Part shown: in pieces, positions 54,050 through 61,954 of the stretch | Position numbering within the stretch: the stretch's first letter is position 1 | Layout: each line of letters opens with the position of its first letter | Source: Nostoc sp. CENA543 | GTDB taxonomy: Bacteria; Cyanobacteriota; Cyanobacteriia; Cyanobacteriales; Nostocaceae | Reading direction: 5' to 3' | Assembly (NCBI RefSeq): GCF_002896875.1 | Contig: NZ_CP023278.1 | Coordinates: forward strand, 3,658,001 to 3,722,000 | DNA length: 64,000 bases | The notes under the pieces: model-generated | Told to the model about the DNA's origin: nothing | The model's input: the letters and a program-made list of their open reading frames with translations, nothing else | Databases searched by the model: none | Position numbers and translations under genes: made by a program

Positions 54050-54119
54050 ACTTTGAATTTTGTAGCTTGCTTCTCTTACGAGACGCTACCGCGAACCTGT
54101 AGGGTATTTTGAATTGATT
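54050..54119. repeat. Dispersed repeat, copy B with 23-bp insertion
   Basis: Matches the reverse complement of 5765-5820. Between CTTGCTTC and CTGTA it carries 23 extra bp (54074-54096) containing GAGACGCTACCGCGAAC, a motif that also occurs at about 16796. Confidence 0.7.
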
Positions 54120-54123
54120 TGCC

Positions 54124-55488
54124 CTATTCCCTATTATCTAGTAGGGTAGTTAAGGGAATTTCGATGACAAATTCTGTACCTTTACCTATTTCAGAATTAC
54201 ACCAAATTCTTCCGTGGTGCTGTTCGACAATGATTTGGTAACTAATTGATAAACCTAATCCGGTACCTTTACCAACTGGTTTAGTAGTGAAAAATGGATC
54301 AAATAATTGGTGCTTAATATGTTCTGGTATACCTAGTCCATTATCTGCAATGCGGATAGTGATCCAATCTGGGGTAATAGATGCGGTAGAGATGGTGATT
54401 ATACCCTGATATTTGCAATCTTGATTTAAAGCGCGATCGCTATGATATCTACTACATTCTTCTACCGCATCAATTGCATTGCCCAGAATATTCATAAAGA
54501 CTTGATTAATTAGCCCAGCATAGCAGCATACTAATGGTAAATCCCCATATTCTTTAATTACTTCAATATTTGCTGCATCGCCATCAGTTGTTAAACGGTG
54601 TCCCAAAATAACTAACGTGCTATCAATACCCTCATGAATATTGACTTTCTTTAATTCAGCTTCATCTAGGCGAGAAAATGTACGCAAGGATAAAACTATC
54701 TGTCGGATACGTTCTGCACCTATTTCTAATGAAGAGACAGTTTTAGGTAAATCCTCAATGATAAAGTCTAAATCCACTTCTTGCATTTGTTGCAAAATAT
54801 TGTTTGGAGTTTCGACTACATAATTTTGGTAGAGTTTTAAAACGTGCAGAATATCTTGAGTATATTTTTGAATGTAACTCAAGTTGGCATAAATAAAATT
54901 TACCGGATTATTAATTTCGTGGGCAATTCCCGCCACAAGCTGTCCTAAACTAGACATTTTTTCAGTTTGTACTAATTGCACTTGGGCTTTTTTGAGTTTT
55001 TCATTAGCCGCTACTAATTCCGCCGTTTGTTCTTCGACTAGTTCCCGTAATTGTTCCCGATGTCGCTGAAGTTCTGCTTCTGCTGTTTGTCTAGCAGTCA
55101 CATCTCGGATAACTAAAATTGCACTAGAATCCGTATTTTTAATCTGTACATAAGCCCAAGAGACTTCTAAAATTAAGTTTTTTTCTAATCTTTTAAATTC
55201 ATAAATATCTGTAGCATTTAACTGATGTTTTAAAGCCCGAAAAACTGGGTGTAGATGTTCCGGGACAACTTCACCATTTTTACTAAGGGGCAGCAAATCA
55301 ATTAAATTAGCACCAAAGACTTGTAATCGTTGTTTATTAACTAGATGATCAAAAGTAGCATTTGACCAATTGACTTTGCCATTTTCATCAGTCCAGATAA
55401 TGGCATCAATAATAGTACCAAGTGCTACTTCCATTCTACCTAATACGGATCGTAGCTTCTCAACCAGTGGAACTGAATCAGCTTTCAC
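54124..55488 (-). CDS. PAS-domain histidine kinase
   Basis: 454 residues, no TM segment. A PAS domain (20-130: [20 protein letters not shown]) is followed by a coiled coil (135-175) and a DHp helix with His190 in [12 protein letters not shown]. The HATPase domain has [27 protein letters not shown] and [14 protein letters not shown]. Its kinase core is of the same GIxHEINNP type as the REC-kinase at 32 kb. No response regulator is adjacent, so it is an orphan kinase. The signal is unknown. Confidence 0.9.
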   Translation of the reverse strand: MKADSVPLVEKLRSVLGRMEVALGTIIDAIIWTDENGKVNWSNATFDHLVNKQRLQVFGANLIDLLPLSKNGEVVPEHLHPVFRALKHQLNATDIYEFKRLEKNLILEVSWAYVQIKNTDSSAILVIRDVTARQTAEAELQRHREQLRELVEEQTAELVAANEKLKKAQVQLVQTEKMSSLGQLVAGIAHEINNPVNFIYANLSYIQKYTQDILHVLKLYQNYVVETPNNILQQMQEVDLDFIIEDLPKTVSSLEIGAERIRQIVLSLRTFSRLDEAELKKVNIHEGIDSTLVILGHRLTTDGDAANIEVIKEYGDLPLVCCYAGLINQVFMNILGNAIDAVEECSRYHSDRALNQDCKYQGIITISTASITPDWITIRIADNGLGIPEHIKHQLFDPFFTTKPVGKGTGLGLSISYQIIVEQHHGRIWCNSEIGKGTEFVIEIPLTTLLDNRE

Positions 55489-56057
55489 AAATTCTCCTGT
55501 GCCATTCAGCCAAATAGCTTTGATATTGTTTCATTTATTTCTATTTGTAAACGGAAGTCATAAATCCACTTAAAAAGTAACAAGTGTTTACCTGTTACCT
55601 TACCCTTGAGTCAAAAATAAATCTTATAGCCGGCCTGAGTTAAATAGGTTTCAGCCTGCATTTTTTCCGTGATTTCATTATGTCTTAATGTATAGGAGAG
55701 TGTTCCAGTTCCTATATTTCCCAAGATGAGAGGCTAATTATCTATCTCAACATTAAGTTTCCACATTTATTGTGTTGATGTTAGCTAATAGGAGGCTTCA
55801 GTTTGAATAATTCCTTGGTAGAGCTAGATTCTCTCAGACTGATGCACCATAATTTGCTGATATTGTTTTGTCTGGAAGTCCCTGAAGTTGACACTCATGA
55901 ACCCACTTACCATCCAGGTAAAGATCAATCAGCATCTAAAATAACCTATTTTGCTAAAAGCATAGCATGATTGATTTGTGCAGTGCGTGAGTCTGAAGAT
56001 ACTTCAGGGTATCCTGAAGGCTGACAGCTACTTGTATAGCTCAACTAAACGGAAACA
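55489..56057. other. Divergent gap with alternative hairpins before the antiporter
   Basis: About 570 bp between the PAS kinase and the Ca2+/H+ antiporter. Near its right end CTGAAG (55993-55998), CTTCAGG (56002-56008) and CCTGAAG (56013-56019) can fold in two mutually exclusive ways, 39-65 nt before the antiporter start. No ORF was recognised in the rest. Confidence 0.45.
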
Positions 56058-57146
56058 ATGTCAGGTAAAAACATTCTTTTTCTATGTCTTCTACTGTTTA
56101 TCCCCATTTCCTTGGCGGCACATTTCCTAGAATGGGGAGAATTAACAGTGTTTGTCACCGCAGGTTTGGCAATTTTACCTCTAGCTGGTTGGATGGGTGA
56201 AGCTACAGAAGAAATCGCTGTGGTCGTTGGGCCAAACCTGGGAGGACTATTAAACGCTACCTTTGGTAACGCTACCGAATTAATTATTGCCCTAGTGGCT
56301 TTGAATGCTGGCTTTGTTAATGTTGTCAAAGCTAGTATTACGGGTTCCATTATCAGTAATTTGCTGTTGGTAATGGGTTTTTCTATGCTTCTAGGGGGAC
56401 TACGCCATAAAGAACAGACATTTCAGCCCATTGTGGCGCGAGTTAACGCTTCCTCTATGAATTTGGCGGTGATTGCGATTTTATTACCCACAGCGATGAA
56501 TTACACCGCTAAAGGTATTGGCGAACCAGTATTACAACACCTATCTTTGGCTGTGGCTGTGGTGTTGATTTTGGTTTATGGCTTGACGCTGCTATTTTCG
56601 ATGAAAACCCACGCCTATTTATATGATGTAGGTGTGGCAGAAACAGAAGAAGAGGAAAACCATTCTCAACCAAATCTTTGGTTGTGGTCTGGAGTGTTGT
56701 TAGTTTGTACTCTATTGGTGGCGTTAGAGTCAGAGTTATTAGTGGATTCTTTAGAGGTGGCTACTTCCCAACTGGGCTTAACAGCGTTGTTTACAGGGGT
56801 AATATTAGTTCCCATTGTTGGTAACGCTGCGGAACACGCCACAGCAGTTACTGTAGCGATGAAAGATAAAATGGATCTTTCTTTATCGGTGGCTGTGGGT
56901 TCTAGTATGCAAATTGCCTTATTTGTCGCCCCTGTATTAGTAATTGCTGGATGGATACTAGGCAAGCCAATGGATTTAGATTTTCAACCATTTGAATTAG
57001 TGGCTGTAGTTGTATCTGTGCTAATTGCTAATAGTATTAGTTCTGATGGCAAATCTAATTGGTTGGAAGGGACATTACTATTAGCTGCTTATACTGTACT
57101 GGGATTTGCCTTTTACTTCCACCCACCGATTAACGGTATTGGGTAG
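56058..57146 (+). CDS. cax: Ca2+/H+ antiporter
   Basis: 362 residues with about eleven TM segments. The two alpha-repeat motifs of the CaCA superfamily are present as FGNATELIIALVALNAGFV near 73 and VGNAAEHATAVTVAMKDKMD near 254, with an acidic loop between halves (EETEEEE type, near 197). It is close in length and sequence style to cyanobacterial CAX exchangers that export Ca2+ (or Na+) against protons at the plasma membrane. An excellent terminator follows. Regulation may involve the leader hairpins. Confidence 0.9.
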   Translation: MSGKNILFLCLLLFIPISLAAHFLEWGELTVFVTAGLAILPLAGWMGEATEEIAVVVGPNLGGLLNATFGNATELIIALVALNAGFVNVVKASITGSIISNLLLVMGFSMLLGGLRHKEQTFQPIVARVNASSMNLAVIAILLPTAMNYTAKGIGEPVLQHLSLAVAVVLILVYGLTLLFSMKTHAYLYDVGVAETEEEENHSQPNLWLWSGVLLVCTLLVALESELLVDSLEVATSQLGLTALFTGVILVPIVGNAAEHATAVTVAMKDKMDLSLSVAVGSSMQIALFVAPVLVIAGWILGKPMDLDFQPFELVAVVVSVLIANSISSDGKSNWLEGTLLLAAYTVLGFAFYFHPPINGIG

Positions 57147-57182
57147 TAATGCTCAAATTTAGTTGCATATAGAAATCTTGAT

Positions 57183-57216
57183 ATCCCCAATTTTGATAAA
57201 ATTGGGGATCTTTTTT
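57183..57216 (+). terminator. Rho-independent terminator of the antiporter gene
   Basis: ATCCCCAATTTT, loop GAT and AAAATTGGGGAT form a perfect 12-bp stem followed by CTTTTTT, 37 bp after the stop codon. Confidence 0.9.
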
Positions 57217-57326
57217 GGTGAATCAATAAATTATCTCTAATTCACTAAGCCTTTATAGTCTTTAGAGTGAGACTCAGATATATTTATTCTTAGTCAAGTT
57301 GACTGGTAGTGATGAATTTATATGAG

Positions 57327-57400
57327 GGCGAACGATGGGACTCGAACCCACGAGTGGTGGAACCACAATCCACTGCCTTAACCACTTGGCTACGCTCGCC
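57327..57400 (-). tRNA. trnH: tRNA-His (GTG)
   Basis: The 74-nt minus-strand sequence folds as a cloverleaf. The anticodon stem GTGGA/TCCAC encloses TTGTGGT, so the anticodon is GTG. U8 and A9 fix the numbering so that the first G is position -1 pairing with C73, the histidine identity pair. GTTCGAGTCC is the T loop. No CCA is encoded at the 3' end. Confidence 0.97.
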
Positions 57401-57531
57401 ATTGACGTTTCTGATTATAACACTATTTTTATGAATTGATCCACCTTTTTCTATTTTTTCTCAGGAACGGACTGAATATCTCAGCAGTCTGGGGAACTTA
57501 ATCAATTTCTAGGGAGTTAAGGCCAGCGAAT

Positions 57532-57915
57532 ATGAAACTATGGAATATTGTGGTATCTTTTGGTTCTATTGGACTTGCAGCTGTGTTGGGGTTAGTGATG
57601 GCTAATACTAATCCCAGTCAGTCGGCTTATGAAGATTATGCCGTAAAACAACTAACATCATACTTAAAAAAAGATGTCTGCAATCAAACATCAAAGCTCA
57701 TAGAGAAGTTAATCAACACTAACTGTGACAAACTCATAGATTCTGCTAACCCCCAGATGCGTCAACTCCTTTCACTCACCACTGAAAAGGAAGACTTAAT
57801 TTTGTTTAGTATCTATCGCACTGAATTAAAAGTGAATAATTGGCTACCTGCTTATAGATTTGAAACTGTAGGTGCATTTAATAACTTCTATACTTATACG
57901 GCCGAGCAGCAATAG
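57532..57915 (+). CDS. DUF4359 family small membrane/secreted protein
   Basis: 127 residues. One N-terminal hydrophobic segment (IVVSFGSIGLAAVLGLVMA) serves as a signal anchor. The rest is mainly helical with two cysteines (DVCNQ and NTNCDK) that could pair. The pattern NPSQSAYEDYAVKQLTSYLK and FSIYRTEL fits DUF4359. No function is known for the family. The gene is 75 bp upstream of the kinase-GUN4 gene, same strand, so co-transcription is possible. Confidence 0.72.
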   Translation: MKLWNIVVSFGSIGLAAVLGLVMANTNPSQSAYEDYAVKQLTSYLKKDVCNQTSKLIEKLINTNCDKLIDSANPQMRQLLSLTTEKEDLILFSIYRTELKVNNWLPAYRFETVGAFNNFYTYTAEQQ

Positions 57916-57999
57916 GGACTGGGTAATGGGAAAGTATTGAGGTAACAGGTGAGCAAGATTTGGGAATCATAGGGGTTAAGCCCTGGAAAATTGCTCGTG

Positions 58000-59376
58000 A
58001 TGAAACTCTGTCCTCATATTGGTTGTTTATATTCCCACAATCCTACTACAGCCGAAGTTTGTCTCCAATGCGGTAAGCAGCTTTTACTCAATCATCGTTA
58101 TCATTTAATCCGACGTATTGGTCAGGGTGGCTTTGGTATCACATTTTTAGCAGTGGATGAACAACTCCCCGCCAAACCCTGGTGTGTCATTAAACAATTT
58201 CATTTCCCCTCCCAGTATGGTCGCAATTGTCAGCAAGCCGTGAAATTATTTCGCCAGGAGGCTGTGCGGTTAGATGGGTTACAACATCGCCAAATTCCAA
58301 AGCTGTTGGGGTATTTTGAACAGGAAAATCAGCTGTATCTAGTGGAAGAATGGATTCCTGGACAAACTCTCAAAGAGGAATTGCAGCAAAATGGCGTTTT
58401 TAGAGAGCCACAAATTCAGCAACTCTTGAAAGATTTATTACCAGTGCTGCAATTTATCCATGACAAGCAAATTATTCATCGGGACATCAAGCCAGCCAAT
58501 ATCATCCGCCATGCAAATACAGGGGAGTTATTTTTAATTGATTTTGGCATTGCTAAACACATTACCGCTACAGCTTTACTCCAAACAGGTACTACCATCG
58601 GTTCTCCTGAATATATGTCCCCTGAACAAACTAGAGGGAAAGCATTACCAGCTAGTGATTTGTACAGTTTAGGTGTCACCTGTATTCATTTATTAACCGA
58701 CATTTCCCCCTTTGATTTATTTGATGTGAGTTGCGATCGCTGGGTCTGGCGTGATTATCTTTTATCAGGGAACACTATCAGCAAGCAACTAGGCGAAATT
58801 CTTGACCAAATGCTGCAAAATGCTGTTTCGCAACGCTACAAATCGGCGGCTGAAGTTTTACAAGTCCTAAATACCTGTCCTAGCACTGTCCAGCCGCAAC
58901 AATCAGTTAACACTCTATATTCTGAGGTAGGAGTTGACTACCATAAATTACGCGATTTATTAGCTTTCAAACAATGGTCACTTGCAGACCAAGAAACTTG
59001 GGCGGTAATGTGTCAGGCTTTATCTAAGCCCACGGGTAGTTATTTTTTTATGGGTGACATCGCCAAATTACCCTGCGAAGACTTACAAATCATTGACCAA
59101 TTGTGGCTCAAATACAGTCAAGGGAGATTTGGTTTTAGTATCCAAAAGCAAATTTACGAGAGAGTTGAATGTGACTATGTCAGGTTTTGTGCGGCGGTAG
59201 GATGGCATTTATATAACTCTAATTCTCCTCCTAGTTGGCAATTTCCCCTTTATCAGTCGTTTCCAGAAGGGAATTTTCCCTCACGGGTGTGGGCTGGTGG
59301 GACTCAATGGTGGCGACATATCGAAGCCGTGGGGGCTAGGTTAGCAAATTGTAGATTGGCTGAATATTCCCCCTAG
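58000..59376 (+). CDS. Ser/Thr protein kinase with zinc ribbon and GUN4 domain
   Basis: 458 residues from ATG at 58000. A TTG nine bases upstream is less likely. An N-terminal four-cysteine ribbon lies at Cys4, Cys9, Cys21 and Cys24. The kinase domain (about 35-295) has all key residues: GQGGFG loop, Lys65, HRDIKPAN with Asp162, DFG 181-183, and the APE-like PEYMSPEQ. Residues 310-450 are a GUN4 domain (YHKLRDLLAFKQWSLADQET, then GRFGFSIQKQIYERV and WHLYNSNSP). GUN4 binds protoporphyrin IX or Mg-protoporphyrin and stimulates Mg chelatase. The fusion suggests a kinase that senses tetrapyrrole, by inference. Confidence 0.92.
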   Translation: MKLCPHIGCLYSHNPTTAEVCLQCGKQLLLNHRYHLIRRIGQGGFGITFLAVDEQLPAKPWCVIKQFHFPSQYGRNCQQAVKLFRQEAVRLDGLQHRQIPKLLGYFEQENQLYLVEEWIPGQTLKEELQQNGVFREPQIQQLLKDLLPVLQFIHDKQIIHRDIKPANIIRHANTGELFLIDFGIAKHITATALLQTGTTIGSPEYMSPEQTRGKALPASDLYSLGVTCIHLLTDISPFDLFDVSCDRWVWRDYLLSGNTISKQLGEILDQMLQNAVSQRYKSAAEVLQVLNTCPSTVQPQQSVNTLYSEVGVDYHKLRDLLAFKQWSLADQETWAVMCQALSKPTGSYFFMGDIAKLPCEDLQIIDQLWLKYSQGRFGFSIQKQIYERVECDYVRFCAAVGWHLYNSNSPPSWQFPLYQSFPEGNFPSRVWAGGTQWWRHIEAVGARLANCRLAEYSP

Positions 59377-59390
59377 CTGGGAGTGGTGAG

Positions 59391-59460
59391 TAATGAGTAA
59401 TGAGTAATGAGTAATGAGTAATGAGTAATGAGTAATGAGTAATGAGTAATGAGTAATGAG
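59391..59460. repeat. Perfect STRR, ten copies of TAATGAG
   Basis: Seventy bp of uninterrupted TAATGAG units directly after the kinase-GUN4 gene. A second run of four AATCCCC-type heptamers follows at about 59501-59531. No gene is affected. Confidence 0.95.
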
Positions 59461-59533
59461 TTGAGAAATAAATTCTACCTTGTCTACCTTGTCCCCAGTC
59501 CCTAATCCCCAATCCCCAATCCCCAATCCCCAT

Positions 59534-60037
59534 GCTAAGTTTTGAGTGCTGATTGTTGTAGAATTGAATTTATCGTTAAAGCGCAAATCAAGAGCAAAGT
59601 CGGTTTTTCCTGGACTGTTTGCTGTTCTATCCTCGAAAATCTACTTTTAAGGCTAGCTTAGAGGTAAATAAGTGTACTGAGGATAAAAGAGCGTTGTGGA
59701 TTTTCTGCCCACAGAACTGTGCTTGAGCGATCGCTGCCGTATTTACGAGTAGCTGTAAAAGCCTTTGTACAGTTCACGCTTCACTGCGATCAGCAACTAG
59801 GAAATACAGGGTTCTTCTACGTATACCTGTGAATAATATTATAAGTCTAATCAGAAATTCTGATTTTGCTGACTAATCGCCCCCAAAGCCTGCATAGGGC
59901 AGGCTTTGTTTATATAACAGGTAAAAACGTGAAATAAAGCATCTGTAGAGATTCGCGCCAGAGAGGTTACTGTAATTGAGTGAGGGTTGTTCGTGGAGAC
60001 ACTTGTGGAACAGCAAAAGCAAGGTGTAAAGGTTGAT
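59534..60037. other. Intergenic region before ftrV
   Basis: About 500 bp. It contains an isolated HIP1-like GCGATCGC near 59728. Near 59880 is a direct GCCTGC/GGCAGGC inverted pair (AAGCCTGCATAGGGCAGGCTT) that would fold as an 8-bp hairpin followed by TGTTTAT. That hairpin could be a weak terminator. The region also must hold the ftrV promoter. No ORF was recognised. Confidence 0.45.
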
Positions 60038-60259
60038 ATGAAAGTAGGCGATCGCATTCGTGTTAAAGAGTCAGTGGTAGTGTACCATCATCCTGAACAT
60101 CGCGGTAAAGCTTTTGACATCAAAGGCATAGAAGGCGAAATTGTGGATATTGTTACCCAATGGCAAGGTAGACCTGTAAGTGCTAACTTACCATTGTTAG
60201 TCCAAATTAGTAAAAAATTTAAAGTCCACTTACGTGAAGGTGAAGTGGAGCTAATCTAA
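60038..60259 (+). CDS. ftrV: Ferredoxin-thioredoxin reductase variable chain
   Basis: 73 residues from ATG at 60038, which has AAGG 7 bases upstream. A 17-residue longer TTG-started frame is rejected because it exceeds the usual length of the chain. The SH3-like barrel pattern VGDRIRVKESVVVYHHPEH, DIKGIEGEIVDIVTQWQGRP and SANLPLLV is diagnostic. It stabilises the catalytic [4Fe-4S] chain of FTR, which passes electrons from ferredoxin to thioredoxin. The catalytic-chain gene is not in this window. Confidence 0.93.
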   Translation: MKVGDRIRVKESVVVYHHPEHRGKAFDIKGIEGEIVDIVTQWQGRPVSANLPLLVQISKKFKVHLREGEVELI

Positions 60260-60264
60260 ATCTA

Positions 60265-60486
60265 CTATGGGCGGCGAAACCACCTCAAAATATTCACTTC
60301 GCCGCGCATTTTTTCTAAATCTTGGCGATTTTGTGCCGCAGTCTTGGCATACCACTCACAATAATGCTGAAACTCTAAGCGTGTTTGCACTTCATGATAA
60401 AACTGCTTAGTTGTTTGGTGTACAGCAAAACCTTCCTCAACTTGGGGCGGTAGAGCAGGTAAGACATGGGGGAGATTTTGGGACAT
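60265..60486 (-). CDS. Small hypothetical protein
   Basis: 73 residues, helical and soluble, with a pattern FYHEVQTRLEFQHYCEWYAKTAAQN suggesting a helical hairpin, and a basic aromatic end (WFRRP). No function is recognised. Its 3' end lies only 5 bp from the ftrV stop, so the two genes converge. Composition and absence of repeats support real coding. Confidence 0.6.
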   Translation of the reverse strand: MSQNLPHVLPALPPQVEEGFAVHQTTKQFYHEVQTRLEFQHYCEWYAKTAAQNRQDLEKMRGEVNILRWFRRP

Positions 60487-60585
60487 GGTTTATTTACGGT
60501 GTGAGGGTCTAAGAATTTAGGGAGGAACTAGTAACTAGCGACATACTGCTATTATCACTCGTCTATTTTAGACAGTGACACCGCA

Positions 60586-60650
60586 TAACAATTTTGGATT
60601 TTGGATTTTGGATTTTGGATTAAAATTCCAGAATCTCGAAACAATACTAC
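60586..60650. repeat. Dispersed repeat, TTTGGAT family, copy 2
   Basis: Same as the copy at 50477 but without its 18-bp middle part. Four TTTTGGA units followed by AAAATTCCAGAATCTCGAAACAAT. Confidence 0.75.
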
Positions 60651-60704
60651 CTATCCCGATTCAGTCTCATACCTGAACAAATGGTCAATAAGTCAATAAA
60701 CTAC

Positions 60705-61796
60705 TTAACAGATGATTTTGGTGTATTTTCCTGATTTTCCAGGAATTAACTCACTATATACGGCTAAAGTTTCTTTATTGACCCGTCCTACACTCAACCA
60801 TTCTAAGTTTTGTTGTGCTTGCTCTTTCCAGTAAGACAATTCATTAGGATTACTCAGTAATTCTGCTAAAGCTGTGGCTAGAGATTGACTATCTTTCGGT
60901 GGGACTAAAATACCGGCTTTGCCATTGTCTAAAGCTTCAGGAATGCCATCTACCTTAGTAGCCACAATTGCACAACCTGCTTCTCTGGCTTCTGGAATCA
61001 CCAATGGGGACGGGTCACGATGGGAGGCGAGGACGAAGATATCAGCTGCTAATAGATAGCGTTGTGGTTCTGGCTGAAAACCTTCAAAATGAATGCGATC
61101 GCTAAAAGCTGTATGCTGGGCTTTTTGGGTAAAAGCTTCCCTATCTGGGCCATTTCCTACTATATAAAGGTGTGCTTGGGGAAATTCTGGAGCTATTTGT
61201 GTGAAAGCATCGATTAACTCACTAATGCCTTTGCGCTGATACATTCCTGCCACAGTGGCGATCGCTGGATGTTGTAATTTTACAGGCTCATACTCTTTAA
61301 TATGACGAGTGCGAACACTGCCCAATGTCCCATTCGGTATTACCCGCAATTTATGCCCAGGAATCCCGCGCCGTGCCATTGATTGACAGACGGCTTTGCT
61401 CACAGCAATAACCCGATCTGCTAAACCCATAAGTATAGCACTGCGTTGAAATTCATTGTGGACTGTAGAAACTAAAGCATAGTCAGAATTAGCTTTGAGA
61501 AGTTTGCCTAACACAACCCCCGTCATCATATGAGCGTGAACGATATCTGGCTGAAAATCTTTGATAATGGCTCGATACCGTCTAACAGCCGGAATTAAAT
61601 TCGTAGGTGTTCTAGCTTGATCTAAAAGAAAATGCTGTACACCATAACTAGCTAATAATTTTTCATATTCTCCACCGGCAGATGCAACAGCCACATCATG
61701 ACCGTTTTTAGCTTGCAGACAAGCCAAGTCTACAGCTACATTGACGATGCCGTTACCAATTTCTCGGATATGATTCAAGATATGTAGTACACGCAT
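60705..61796 (-). CDS. Glycosyltransferase family 4
   Basis: 363 residues. ATG at 61796 (MRVLHILNHIRE) is preferred. A TTG 30 bp upstream gives ten more residues without family support. Two Rossmann-like halves are visible. Near 88 is DIVHAHMMTGVVLG. The C-terminal half has VAGMYQRKGISELIDAF, the sugar-nucleotide loop, and the EX7E-type stretch VIPEAREAGCAIVATKVDGIPE. This is a retaining GT4 enzyme, probably for exopolysaccharide or lipopolysaccharide. Donor and acceptor are unknown. It is alone on its strand, separated by repeats from the next gene. Confidence 0.88.
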   Translation of the reverse strand: MRVLHILNHIREIGNGIVNVAVDLACLQAKNGHDVAVASAGGEYEKLLASYGVQHFLLDQARTPTNLIPAVRRYRAIIKDFQPDIVHAHMMTGVVLGKLLKANSDYALVSTVHNEFQRSAILMGLADRVIAVSKAVCQSMARRGIPGHKLRVIPNGTLGSVRTRHIKEYEPVKLQHPAIATVAGMYQRKGISELIDAFTQIAPEFPQAHLYIVGNGPDREAFTQKAQHTAFSDRIHFEGFQPEPQRYLLAADIFVLASHRDPSPLVIPEAREAGCAIVATKVDGIPEALDNGKAGILVPPKDSQSLATALAELLSNPNELSYWKEQAQQNLEWLSVGRVNKETLAVYSELIPGKSGKYTKIIC

Positions 61797-61849
61797 TGAC
61801 TTTTCAATATTGAGTTCAAATTTCAATCATTTTGAAAATTGGTCATGGG

Positions 61850-61950
61850 GAATGGGGCATAGGGCATTGGGAATTGGGCATGGGGCATTGGTATAGAATT
61901 TCTCCCCCTACACCCTTACACCCCTACACCCTTACACCCTTACATCCTCA
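61850..61950. repeat. STRR-type repeats
   Basis: GGGGCAT/GGGAATT heptamers (61850-61890) and ACACCCTTACACCCCT units (61908-61945) between the glycosyltransferase and propeller genes. Confidence 0.65.
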
Positions 61951-61954
61951 CTCT

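Noticed and set aside
59391-59460. Possible CRISPR array
   Set aside because: Units are 7 bp with no spacers. It is a simple tandem repeat.
59336-59586. Two minus-strand frames of 65 and 81 codons with HYSLLIT repeats
   Set aside because: They are direct translations of the TAATGAG array.
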